This document shows, piece by piece, positions 21,795-34,140 of a stretch of DNA of 64,000 nt. The stretch is from NCBI GenBank assembly GCA_024138025.1, contig JAMXBD010000404.1, positions 969,869-1,033,868 of the forward strand, written 5' to 3'. Numbering within the stretch: the first letter of the stretch is position 1; each line of letters opens with the position of its first letter. A model generated the notes under the pieces. The model had not been told where the DNA came from and ran no database searches. It saw only the letters and a program-made list of their open reading frames with translations. The translations under genes and the position numbers were made by a program. The DNA comes from Combretum micranthum (taxonomy: Eukaryota > Streptophyta > Magnoliopsida > Myrtales > Combretaceae).

Positions 21795-24700
21795 TCACTG
21801 CTCGACTCCAAGGTCACCCCATCGGACATTGTATCTGGCTGCAAGGTAGTGAGCTCCAACAGGGCCTCGACTACCATAAGGATAGTACTCGGGAATGATC
21901 TTTTTCTCCTCTAGTTCATTCAACACGGGTGTGAACAATGACCATGCTGCATCCAGTTCATCACTTCTGATAAACAGCCTCCTCTCCCCTTCAATGGCAT
22001 CAAGCAAGAGCCTCTCATAAGCATCAGGGATCTCCTTCGAATATCTACAACAAAATGTGAAACCACTGCTATGAACATTGCTGGGGTGAAGAATAGAGCA
22101 AAACGAAGAAGAACAGAGTAAACAAAGAAAAATGATCCGAAAAATGAGTTAGTTATTTTAGAAGTGTTCAGCTACAAGACATATATACCAGAGCCAAAAG
22201 GGGAGTCAAACCAACTAAGCAACAAGCTACTACCCATATGTACACGTGTCAAAAGACAATAGGACAAAAATAAATAAAATCCATATATCTTCACACAAAA
22301 CAAGAAAATAGTTTGAACCATAACAACGCAAATTCTAATAACTAAGCATTTTGCATCCTGATGCATTGCCTCACAAATAATATGAAAATTACGGACATTA
22401 CCTTGCTGCATAATGAAGGTTAAGGTTACTTCTGTCCAATCTCATCTCCAAACCAGGCACTTTGTTGTTAATCTTCAAATAGATGGCTTCATCAGGCTGC
22501 ACTCTAATAACTAGCTCATTTGTTGCTTGATCCAAATCAGTCCCAAAGTTTCGGTTATATAAATTGCCTGGAACATGCCTGAACTGAACCCTTATCTCAG
22601 CCCTGTAAAAAGAGAACATAAAATGAAGAAGTTGAGGATTGATTGGTAAATTAGACAGAAATTCAAAACAAGCAAACAAAAGTTTACCTCTTATTGTGTA
22701 GTGCTTTTCCAGCTTTCATCAGGAAAGGCACCCCATCCCATCTTGCATTGTCTATGAAAAGAGCAGCTGCTGCAAAAGTAGGAGTTAAGCTGTCTTTAGG
22801 CACAGTCTTATCATCTGTGTATGCTGGATATGTAACTCCGCCTTTTGTGTGGCTTTTGTATTGACCAACAACAACATCATCAAGTTTCAGGGGCCTCATG
22901 GATCGTAAAACTTTAACCTGCAAATCACAACAAAATTTTAAGTATAAGAAACAAGGCAGATAAACAAATGAAATGTTAATGCTGCCAATTCAAAGTTACC
23001 ATGAATACCTTTTCATTCCTGATATCTTCTGCATCCAAACTGACTGGAGTTTCCATTGCAAAAAGTGCAAGTATTTGAAGAAGATGGTTTTGCATTATGT
23101 CTCTTATTATCCCATAATTGTCAAAGTACCTAAAGTGAGTAAATGATTGTTACTTTAAGGCCCTTGCAGTCGCTATTCAGGAGGATATATGGCAATAAGA
23201 GAAATTACCCTCCGCGCCCTTCAGTGCCAAAATCTTCTGAAAATATCAACTGTACATTCCGTATATACTGCCTTGACCACAAAGGTTCAAAAATGAGGTT
23301 TGAGAAGCGAAGAACAGAGAGGTTTTCCACAAGCTCCTTTCCAAGATAGTGATCTATCCTGTAAAGTTCGTATCAAATTAGTTTTAATCCAATATTCTTG
23401 CTCATATAAATTTGAAACACCATAGACAAAAAATTGCACCTGAAAATCTGATCCTCTTCTAGATACTGCTTGAGTGCACTTGTCAAAGCAGCAGAGGATT
23501 CCGAATCACGTCCAAAAGGTTTCTCAACGATGACCCTGGTCCAGCCATTACCAGATGAAGCTGACAAGCTTGCACATCTCACAGCTTCTACGAAGATATT
23601 TGGTGGAATTGAGAGATAGAAGAGACGATTTGAAACTCCCCACCCTATACAAATCATTTGAGGAGTATCAGTTAAAGCTTGGAAAACATCAGTCAAACAT
23701 ATATTATTATCCACTTAGAGAAGGATATATACAAACCACAAACAAAATTATGATTAATAAAATTGGTATTCTCAAAAAGACATTTAAAAGGAATACAACA
23801 ACACGTGCCGTTTTATTACTAAAAGAATCAATCTCAGCAAGATCTTTAACCGTGATGTATAATCACATTTCAGCCTTAGTACGCTGCAAATCCCAGTGAT
23901 ATCAACAATATCCTATACATTGCCACTGATCAAAACCTGTATTTGTCATCCCACATCCTTCGACATCCTAATAATCATAATGGTCAAAGGGTCTGGAGTT
24001 TAAACCAACATGATCATTAACCAATTTAACCATGAAACCCCATGTACAGTTTAATCATATAATGTCAATCCGCTAGGACCAGCAGCACATTGCTTCTTTC
24101 ATATCAATAGACCAGGCATCAACCTGATAGCTGAAGCAGAAAGTCCTCTATTCATGTTTGTAAATGAGCCATCAAGGCATCAATTGAAAAGAAATAACTG
24201 GTAGTAATCTTAAAAACCTCTTCCTACCAGACCTTTGTAAGACTACAACAACACATATGTGAAAAGCAAATGGAACAAAATGATAAAAAAAAGCAGCAGT
24301 GGAATTGTGAAGTGTAGCAGTTGGAAAGAAAACCCATGATTTAGCTAATTCTTATACTTTTAACTGCATGTTTTTGGCTGTTTGTATTTAAAAGGACAAA
24401 TTTAATGAAAATTTCACAATTGTCTTAAAACCTTTCAAGCACAAACCACAACAAAGTTCCACACCACGGTATCTTAAAGTTCGACCGATCTAGACAAAGA
24501 AGAAAATGTAAAGTACAACTTTTTTCCTATATGACTAATATGTCAGATATATTGGAAATCATCATTACCATATATCACAAGAAGTCAACAGCCAATAGAA
24601 AGTATAACACTCCATATTGCATTTTTACATTTACCTCATGTACTTTTAGCTTTTTGTCCAGTTCTGCAAAATTATCCTGGGAATCATATTGACCAGAATG

Positions 24701-26048
24701 ATAGAAACACCTTTGAAGGAATTGTTCCATCTTTTCACTGCAGTTCTCCCTGAAACCCGAAAAAGCTATTACTATGTTAATCTGAGCAATCATAATTGAG
24801 ATAGGAAAGGGAAATGAGAGACCTTCCAACAATAAATGTAAGCAGCAAAGTTCACAAGTAAACACCCCTTTTGCAACTATGAGTAGTGAAAAATATAACA
24901 GCTTAATTACCTCTTATCTATCCGACAAGTCAATGTCTTGCTAATCATGTTTCTTAGTTCAGCATCTGTCATTTTTGTCCTAGCATAGCCACAAATGGTA
25001 AAGTGCTGAAACCATGGAAATATATATCATCAATGAGAATTTCCATAATAGAAATGAAAAGACAGTAACATCCAATTTCAATCATAATCTGCATAACTAG
25101 CTGTTACAAAACCTTAGGAAGACAATCTTCATAATACAGTGCGAAAAGTGCAGGAAATATCTTTTTCTTGGCAAGGTCCCCAGAAGCCCCTACAATGGTG
25201 ATGCTTACGGTAGACTCATTATTGCTCCCATCAAACACATCCGCTTTTTTAATTTCCACAGGATCAATTACCGAAAGCCGCCCATCTTTCAAATTTTTAA
25301 CAGGATTTTCATTTTCAATAGGGGTAATTGCTGGAGCAACAGCACCTGAATACAACAATCCAGCGAGTAACCGTGAGAAACAAAGCTTAAATCTCGAAAT
25401 GCAACTTAGAAATCCTGAAACATCCCATGCAACAGGATTTAGAAGTAAATCACCTTAAAAAAAAATCCCAAAACTACATATGTAAATCACAATTTAAATT
25501 AGCTACAAACAAGAAATAAGGAGTAGTTTTCAATACAAATTTAAATACTTTCAGTTCCAGCAATCTTAAGTGTGCTAAGAACAAATATACGATAGCATCT
25601 TTTTCCCCGAAAATTAATGGATTAGATAAGAACTTACAGTTAAACATTAAAGAAAAAATATCCAAAAATATCACACACCATATATCCACCTTTTTGGAAC
25701 GATACATACATCAAGAGTTTAATGTACGAAAAATCAATTATTATAAACTAATGATAACTCAACCCAAACTATCAAATAAAACCAATTAACACACTTCACC
25801 AGTAAACAATCTAATTCAAGCAATTTAGATAAACCCATCAAAACCCACGAAAAATAAACAAACCCAAATTAAGAAACGGTACCATCTTGCATGCGAACTG
25901 CATTTCTGGCTGAGCAAGACCTTCTGGGCATTACAGATAAAGTCACCCGACGATTATAAACACATATTGAAGAAGAAGAAGAAGGTCGTGAAGAAGACGA
26001 TAGCGCATTTGCATAGGAACGACAATTTGTTGCAGAGAAAGCTGCCAT
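21795..26048 (-). CDS. G6PD: Plastidic glucose-6-phosphate dehydrogenase, ten exons, one-base frame break
   Basis: Oxidises glucose 6-phosphate with NADP+, the first step of the plastid oxidative pentose phosphate pathway. Exons: 25883-26048, 25113-25345, 24911-25005, 24635-24749, 23440-23644, 23209-23358, 23009-23129, 22688-22917, 22402-22602, 21795-22044. All introns are GT-AG. Exon 1 encodes a Ser/Arg-rich transit peptide ([16 protein letters not shown]...). Exon 2 has the NADP-binding GASGDLAKK. Exons 3-4 carry Cys160 and Cys168 in TCRIDKRENC, the thioredoxin-regulated pair of plastid isoforms. Exon 6 opens with the active-site RIDHYLGKE. The C-terminus reads [10 protein letters not shown]. 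The exons sum to 1766 nt, one short of a full frame for 588 residues. The missing base is at the start of exon 5. Identity is certain, integrity is not. Confidence 0.93.
23628..23644 (-). other. G6PD: One-base deletion at G6PD exon 5 start
   Basis: Exon 4 ends in phase 0 (...KLKVHE), but exon 5 begins GGTGGGGAGTTTCAAAT, in which VSNRLFYL is read only after 8 bases. Plant plastid G6PDs have four residues between this Glu and SNRLF, i.e. 12 bases before Ser; here there are 11. The alternative AG acceptors I can see have the same wrong phase. Read literally, translation would stop 18 codons later, before the catalytic motif. Confidence 0.65.
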
Positions 26049-26400
26049 CTTTCCAATGCGGAATTGAAAAGTAAAAACAAGTGCTCCTTAAAAACAAACA
26101 ATATAACACAACACAATACAGTGCGTTTTTTGATTTTGGATTGTTGACTCTGTCTGATGATAGGTTGATTTATTTTTAAAGGGTGAATTAGAGCAAATGG
26201 TCTGGGTTTGGGGGTGTTTTTGAAGAAAAGGGTTAATGCAAGCTTCGGAGAGCTCGAGGGTTAGGCCCTTGAGATCTCCGAAAGGTTGCGTTTCGTTTGT
26301 GCCTACAAAATGTGGGGGATGAACATGTAGTGTAGGCGTAAACAAAAAAACAAATATTTATATTTTGTTGTCTACTAGGGTCAAATGCCAATTAGAAGTT
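26049..26400 (-). promoter_or_regulatory. G6PD upstream region (5' UTR and presumed promoter)
   Basis: The minus strand reads from a TATAAATA-like box at about 26354-26361 through a moderately GC-rich stretch (26230-26310, with an AGATCTC/GAGCTC-like patch) to the ATG at 26048. Placing the promoter here rests on position only. Confidence 0.3.
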
Positions 26401-27240
26401 TGCAACTCAGGTGTGTGTTTAGTGGCAGTATTTTTTATATATTTTTTTTATATTTTCTATTAATAATTTTATTTAACTACCATATCATTATGATGTAGTG
26501 CTAATGATCTTCTCAATCCATAAAATCCAATTTTTTTTTTTTTTTGTAGGCCATAAAATCCACTTTAAACATTTTTTTTTAACCTTTAAAATCCTTAGAG
26601 AACAGCAAGACAAAACATGGCTGACCAATCTTTTAAGATAAACACCAATCATTTAACAAGATGAGGAGGAATACCAATCTTTTAATGGATTAACTTGGGT
26701 CAATTCTTTCTTCCTAAAATTACAAGAGACAATAATAATTGATAATAATTAATAAAAAATTTCCTTGAATGCTAACACTTTTTCTCTTCTTTCCCATAAA
26801 AACTTGTATCACAATATTAAAAAAAAAAAGAAAGAAAGAAAGAAAGAAAATGATATCTTATAGAGAGTATTTTCTATTGAACAAGATTAGATCGATATTT
26901 TCTATCATGTTCTTATAAGTTTTCACATTATGGGAAAAAAACAAATAATTATTACTATATTATTATCAAACATTCTAATATTTTCTCATAAAAAAATTTA
27001 ACTTCCTTTTCTTTTATGAATGTTTCTATGAATTGATATTGTTGAATTTGCTAACATAATGCGATGTAGTTTATACAAGTAAATAGTTAGCGTTATTGCA
27101 TCCACAATATATGTATAAAAATAACTCTTTCAATATAAAACACTTATGAGAAAATACAAATTAGTTTGTAGTATATGTGAAATAACCTAATCTAAATAAC
27201 AAACATAATAAAATTAAATTAAAATAAGTGTAAAGAAGTT
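26401..27240. other. AT-rich intergenic sequence
   Basis: No gene seen. It contains T runs near 26530 and 26570 and an (AAAG)n microsatellite at about 26827-26850. Confidence 0.6.
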
Positions 27241-27812
27241 ATTTTACTGCACACTAACTACTATATAAATAATAACAAATCAAAACGTCATTCTTTTCTA
27301 GCAGTTATTTTCCCTTCTCTGTACAACACTTTTCTCTCTCAACAAATTTTCATCATAGAATTCTTGAAGGTAAGGTCAATCTTTCTTAAATTTGATTATT
27401 CTTATGAAAAGCATACCATAAACATTAATGCTTTACCCTTATAGATATTATTTAAGGTTAAGTGCATATAAAGCAATAAGTATACAAGATTTCAAGTTTC
27501 CATCATTGGGTGAAGAATTTTAGCAATCTTAATTTCAAGGAAGAGTTTTGCACAAAAAAAGGTAAGTAATTAGAATTTTATTGTTTTTTTTTTCATTAAT
27601 GTGCGTATATAATGAGATTGAGTGGAAATCATCTTTCCAAAGAAGTATAAACGGTGGTTGGATGTAAGTTCGACACTTAAGATGGTAACATAGTAGTTCA
27701 GATTCATAATGTACAAAAAAAGGCTTCATTTAGGCAAACACAACTTGAACATGATGTGTGTTTGAGCTCATCTTATGTTGTACTCTGTTTCTATTGGATC
27801 ACAAGAGGAATA
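27241..27812 (+). other. Promoter and leader-like sequence of unidentified transcript
   Basis: CTATATAAATAAT near 27261 is followed by a CT-rich leader and a strong donor-like TTGAAG/GTAAGG near 27370, then a second donor-like AAAAAAG/GTAAGT near 27561. This looks like the 5' end of a plus-strand transcription unit, either a host gene or another LTR. I recognise no protein. It is interrupted at about 27813 by an LTR fragment. Confidence 0.3.
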
Positions 27813-28872
27813 TGTGCCACGCCCCGAGGGTACCTTAGTATTAACAAACAAGCCACACTTGAATACTATCACTAGATTACTTTCGGAGAGCAGCATATTC
27901 TTCAAACAACAGGATCTTTTAATTGTTTTGATAAGAAATGATAAATACATATAAGACATAAACCAGTAAATAAATATCATCACAGATAACAAGTTTCATC
28001 AAAATATTACAAAAGATATAATTCTTCTGGAATTCTTTAAATACATAATAGATAATCCATAAACTAACTAATCTATACTAGGGATAGTAGAAAATAACTT
28101 GTCCCGATTTGAACCATGAGCATCCAGCTCCTAAACTCTTACCGAGGCCATACTCCTAGATGTAACTAGCCACGGTCGTAGAGTAAACCTGAAATGTCTT
28201 TAGGAGTGTGAGCAAAACCACTGGCTCAGTAAATAACCAGGCATATTACACACCAAACAAGTTTATTAACAAATAATATGTAATTCAATCAATCAAACAT
28301 ATGCTCAAATACAAGCTTGAATAATTTAGAATCCAAAAAGAAAAAAGATTTACGCCCTCTTTTTAGGGTCAAAGAACAATTACTTTATGACCCACCTACC
28401 TAAGGAGAAACTAAGTTTATAAGAAAATCAACGATTTCTGTCTTAGGGTTATCAACTGACGATTCCCTACAACAATCCTTAGAAACTCCCTAAGCATTAA
28501 TCATTTTAAAGCGATTACTACGGGCGGCGTTCTTCGTTGCCACTTAGTTCTCGTAGAACCGATAGAACAAAGAAAACCTTGGTAAAACTAACACTTTAGA
28601 AAAAACCAAGTATTAACAGAGAATCGAAATATTAATACGTAGCAGGCTGTCACCCATTTGTATATGCAATAATGCAGTACGTGTAATGAATGACAATGTT
28701 ATTTAATAAGTCAATAATTCTTATTCAGTTTCATGGTGATCATACATTACACACAATAATCATCATACAATTTCACATCATCATACAAAAGTATTATCAC
28801 TTTCATTAACATAGATTAACAATCATACAATCAGATTATAACACATTTCAACTATAATTCCATAACAATCAT
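27813..28872 (-). repeat. LTR fragment P (family A relative)
   Basis: Starts TGTGCCACGCCCCGAGGGTACC, the inverse of a family A LTR 3' end, and stays similar to LTR W (31813 onward) through the block GGATCTTTTAATTG...TAGTAAATAA and the AGCAGGCTGTCACCC/AGTAGGCTACCAC region. It breaks off near 28872 against the G2 gag, without reaching a mini-exon or promoter. Confidence 0.65.
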
Positions 28873-29924
28873 AACTCTAGATGAGGCCTAACTTGAAGCC
28901 AAGAAATTTCAAAAAGCCCACAACGAGACTTTTGCCAATTATCGCTTAAGACTAAGAGTCCTATGTTAGGAATTTGCCCTAGCTGGATGCTCGAAGTCCC
29001 TAAAAGAGATGTTCAAATTATGGAAGAAAGGTTTGAGACATTCTATGTAGTAGGAAGTAGCAAAAAATGTTAGATATTGCTAGTTGAGAAAATGAAATTG
29101 GTTAGAAATGAAAGTAATATATGTCATGGAGAGTATTACAGGAAGTTGGGGTAATGAGGCAATGTTGCAGGAAGCCACCTTTATGCTCCGAAGGGATGGA
29201 CTACCCACCTTCCCCAATTTCTAGACATGGAGACAGTTAGGTCCCCTGTATATTTATGCCCATGATGAGTTAAAGGACCACAGTGATTGAATAAGAGTAG
29301 ATTATGAAGGGCACTTCTATTGGCATGGAGTATACTTGAATATCCTCAAAGCTCTCGAGGATGAGTCTTTTCAGCTACCAAACATAATGGGACTCCAACT
29401 CGGAGATGATGAGATATTGGTTCAGATTCTTAACACTCTCATGCAATAACAAAACATGCATGCATCGACACCAACTCCACCACAACAAGTTCCACAAGCA
29501 TTGGTAGAAGTACTAGCTTTTAAAGATGTGCATACCACACCTTTGCCACTACCGCCACCTCCAAGACCTTATAGAAGCTCATTGCCTGAGTTCATTATGA
29601 GAAATTGGTATTTTGATGGAGCCTACACTAAACCCGACAAAGCATAGGACTAGCTTTCCCAATTTAAAAGATCGTTTGCAGCATTTGAAGTACCCCACCA
29701 TCTAAGGATCAACTATGGTACCTATATGCTTTGTCTGAACACTAAAGTGTGGTAAGAATCCAAGAGCAAAGAGTTGATGCCACCATCATGTGGGATATGT
29801 TTCGTCAAGAGTTTTTGGAAAACTATTTTCTAGTAGTCTTCGAGTGCAGTACGTTGTTGATTTTCTACACATCACACAATGAGGTCGGATAGTTGAGCAG
29901 TATGAGACAGAAATTTGTCGGCTA
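28873..29924 (+). pseudogene. gag: Ty3/gypsy G2 gag, N-terminal part
   Basis: Broken reading frames of a gypsy capsid protein: a proline-rich stretch (29456-29647, ...PPPPRPYRSS), then RNWYFDGAYTKPDKA, the FDG..P..A signature at the start of plant gypsy gag, LSQFKRSFAAF, and finally IVEQYETEICRL, equivalent to the conserved VAQYE..F..L. The last codon is split by the insertion of LTR V at 29925, and the frame continues at 42095. Several stops show it is dead. Confidence 0.75.
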
Positions 29925-31812
29925 TGTAAACCCCTAAAATATTTCATAATTCTTAGAAAATAATTCTAGAGTTAAATACTAAAACCAAAACCCTGAAAAC
30001 TGATCCAAGTTAAAATCAAATTCTAAATAAGATCAAATATGAAAATTCTTAACCTTAAGAAAAAGAGGACCCTCAAAACAAAATGGAAAACCAACAATCG
30101 TTTTATTCAACATCTGTATGCCAACCAAATCATCTATTTGATCCCTAACACACAAATCAAGACTATATAGACAAATAACACTCGACGACAACATACTAAA
30201 ACCTTAAATCCTTCGATAAATTTTAGAATAAAAAATTTCAATTACCACCAAAAGTCAAACGGAGTCAACCCATAACCCTAGATTCGGTTAAACAATCCAA
30301 AAAATGAAAATTAAAAAAGTCGTAAAAAATAAATTAAAATGTAAATTTTGAACAAAAAAATATAACATGGTCAAAAACTCCAAAAATTTATGACCTTAAG
30401 AATAAATCAAAAAGTCAAAAGTCAGACCGGAACCCCAAAAGTCAATAAATTCTACAATAAACCCTAGTGTTTAGATCCAACAATCATGCGCTCTTAAACC
30501 CTAAGCAACGAAATTGAGATAATTATGGATAATAGTTTGTAATAATATAGGGAAGCTTAAAAATATCAAATTCGTTAAATTTTAATGTGTTTCAAATCCG
30601 AACGGGATCAATTATTGAAAAGCGTGTCTCGAGGTTAAGAATAGTAAAAATATTCTGATGATACTGTTATATTTGTAATAATACAAGGATTTTAAAAATA
30701 TTAGTTTTATAATATTTCGATAACAAAAAATATAAGATATCGCACTTTTATGCTTATTTTTTTATTACCAGTAATTTATTAGTCTTGTTTACTATCCATT
30801 GTCATATTCTACATTATTCACAACTATTCATCTATCTCTACTTTTTGGTACCACCTATTCTTACAACCTATATACCTATTTCTTACAATTTTCTTTTCCC
30901 ATAAAAATTCTACACAACATATTACTAAACTTCTCTTACATTTTTCTTCTAAATTTAATTTTTAATTACTCTTTTCTTTCATGCCATCAATTTTCTTTCT
31001 TTTTTCATTTATTTAATTAACTACAATTTCTCTCTAACTTTTCCTATAAATACCTCCTCTCTCCTTCATTCTTCACACACATCTCATACACATAACAAAC
31101 TCTATCAAAATCATTTCTCAACTTCTCTCTCTAATTTTCATCTCCCAACTTTCTTTCCTCTACACAAATATCATCTTCCGCATATCACTACCAACATATT
31201 TTTACAACCTTCACTTTCTTTCTTCATCAACTACATACCTTCAGGTAAAAATATCTTACTCTTATTTTTCCCATGTCACGTAACTTAGCATAACTATGGT
31301 GTTTTTTGTTAAATCCCATATAAGTTATAGAAGCAACAACATGTTCATGTTTTGTTCTCGCACATGCCAATAATTTCCAATTTGTTATTTTGCTATCTTA
31401 TGTTATTATGTTGATATCATTGTTATTATGCTCCTAACCTAACCTTGTATATATATTATCAAGTATATGTATATCTATATATTTCTTAGAGCCTAAATGC
31501 TCACTAACTCTCACTAATATGCTTTTATTATTCTTATTATTATTATTACTCTTATTATTGCTTTTTCTTTTTTTTTTTTCTTTTCTTTCTTTTCTTTTCT
31601 TTTAGGAGTACTCCATTCTTAGTCTCGGGATACCTTGATAAAGCTAAGGTTTCCAATACTTAACCAGGGAGCCTTGATGAAGCTAAGGCCCTCAATACTT
31701 GATCTTATTATTATGCTTATTTGCTTATTATATTTCTTTCTATCTTATTATGTATTATTCTTACCCTTTTTTATTGCTACATAATCATATTCATGCATGA
31801 TTAGAATGTTGT
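29925..31812 (+). mobile_element. Solo LTR V (family A), 5' part
   Basis: Starts TGTAAACCCC. It carries the U3 conserved block (30600-30725), TATA box 31045-31052, a CT-rich leader and donor CCTTCAG/GTAAAA near 31243. It is interrupted by LTR W with target duplication GTTGT (31808-31812 and 39603-39607), and the rest lies at 39608-42094. V itself sits in G2 gag with duplication GGCTA (29920-29924) against GTCTA (42095-42099). Confidence 0.85.
31045..31052 (+). promoter_or_regulatory. TATA box of LTR V
   Basis: TATAAATA preceded by TTTCC and followed by a CT-rich leader, as in LTR Y. Confidence 0.55.
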
Positions 31813-32951
31813 TGTCACGCATCGAGGATACCCTAGTAGTAATAAACAAGATGCACTTAAATATTATTACTAGTTCACCTTCTGAGAATGACATATTTTT
31901 ATTAAACATGATCTTTTAATTGCTTTGATAGAAAGGACGATTATATATAAAATATAAATTAGTAAATAACTGTCATCCAAAGTTTGAGAATAATAATAAC
32001 ATTATAGGCTATAACTTTTCTATAAAATCCTTCAAATACATAACTAAAGTTTCTAATGCTAAATACTTCTAACTAGAAATTGAAATATAATTCTTAACCC
32101 GAACAACTCCTAAGCTTCCAGCTTCTAAATTCTTACCGGGACTATGATCCTGGAAGTAATGAGCCAAGGTCACAATGTAAACCTGAAAGGACTATTGGAG
32201 AGAGAGCTAAACCATGGGCTCAGTGAATAATCAGAACTTACCACATATCAAAAAAGTTTATTAACAATCATATGAAATGCATCAATCAAGCATATGTATA
32301 AATAGAAGCCTGGATAACCCGAAATCTAAAGCAGGATGAAGATTTACATCCTCTCATCAGGGTTGAAGGATCACAATTTATGACCTACCTACTCAGGAGA
32401 GACAAAGCTTTCAAGAGTAACAACACTCACTTTAATTACTAGAGATCCTTCTATTTTAGCTTTAGAAACTTTACTAAGTGTTAGTCATTTCCAAGCAATA
32501 CTATAAGCGGCATCCTTCATTTACCATTTAGTTCCTATGGTATCAACAAAAGAAAGTAATCTTGCGATTAACTAATAGCTTCTTTGGTTAGATAAACCAA
32601 GCATTACTAGAGATCTGAAATACTAACACGTAGTAGGCTACCACTTACTTAAATGCTACTTTATGCAATTCATGAAATGCATGTTCAGTTTTCTTTATGG
32701 TACCAGTAGTTTTATTCAAGTTGAAGATGATCAATCAATGCACAGACAATCAATCATGTTACACAACCAATATAGTCATACATAATTCTGTTGTTATTAT
32801 TATTAGAGAGACTTGGCAATCAATATTTCATACAACAAACAATTCCCATAAACCATACAGTACACTCAGGTTATTATCTTTTATTTAAGGTTCGCTAAGT
32901 TACAAGCACATACAATGTAATAAGACTAAGTTACTCACCTGCTCATGTTGA

Positions 32952-32999
32952 CTAGTCGTAGTAATCATTAGGAAAATCCTTACAAGTACCCAGGTCACC
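32952..32999 (-). other. LTR terminal mini-exon, copy in W
   Basis: Minus strand, 48 nt: GDLGTCKDFPNDYYD-stop. The frame is intact even though W is one of the older insertions in this nest. Confidence 0.5.
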
Positions 33000-33579
33000 T
33001 ATTGAGATGATTAATATATTCATTAATGTCACATAAACTATATGATTAAACTCCTATGAGTGTCTAAGTGTCTTATATTGATGTTGGGTTTTTGTTTTAT
33101 TACTATATTGGTCCTTTAGTAGTCCTATGATAATTAAGTATTATTTCATATTTATTTTCATTTTTCTTGTCTTGATCTTGTTTGATACTTATATATATTC
33201 ATCGGGTATTCGAAAATTTGATATTTAGTTAGCTCATTTTCATAGTTATTATTATTGTTATTTTTGTATTGTTCCTTATTTGATTTATTATAGCAACTCG
33301 TATTTATTCATTATTGTTCAGAATTATCGATTTTCTGTTGATTTTCTTGATATAATTTTCTTGTAATGTAAAGATATCATTTTATTCAAAAATTTAGATT
33401 ATTTAAATATCCATTGTTATATGTATGTATAAATACTTGATAATTACCATAATTCTAAATTTTCTTGTAAAATATACTAAGTTCATCTATAACAACAATA
33501 AAATTAGTAATATTAAGATTTGATAAATTTAAAATTAATTTCAAAAATTTTAGTGGTATTATCTTTGTGCCATTATACT

Positions 33580-34140
33580 ACTACTACTATTACTACATAC
33601 TACTACTACTATATTATTATTATTATTATTAGCAATACTCATAATACTCTTAATATAAATACTATTAATGGTACTTAAAAAAGCATACATATTAAAGTTA
33701 ATACTAATAGTAATATTAATACTTCTTAATAATATCAAAATAATCTTAAGCTTAACTTTGGTTTTAATATTAATATTAAATATAGTATTATCTTAAAACA
33801 ATAATTCCAACAATATTATTAATCTAAATACTTTTAATATTAATGGTAATGGCAATAATAATATTAATAAATATAATAATAAAATATCATGGATTTTAGT
33901 GATAGTAGTTGTATATCAGTAGTAGACTTTTCATGATATTAATACTATTAATAATTCATAATGATTATATCAATATCTACAAATAACATCATAATATTAA
34001 TATTATTTAAATATCATATATTTAATAATATTGCAAATTTTAATTTTAAACTCAATATTCAACAATTACAATTACTAAAATACTAATAATAATAACATTC
34101 CTAATAATATATATAATAAATAAATATAAATAATAATACT
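33580..34140. repeat. AT-rich trinucleotide-rich tract inside LTR W
   Basis: Runs of TAC/TTA/AAT triplets (for example TACTACTACTATATTATTAT near 33600) decaying over about 550 bp. Probably an expanded and mutated microsatellite in the intron-like part of the LTR. Confidence 0.6.

Noticed and set aside
23555..23899. 114-codon open frame opposite G6PD exon 5
   Set aside because: Antisense shadow of the exon extended into intron sequence.
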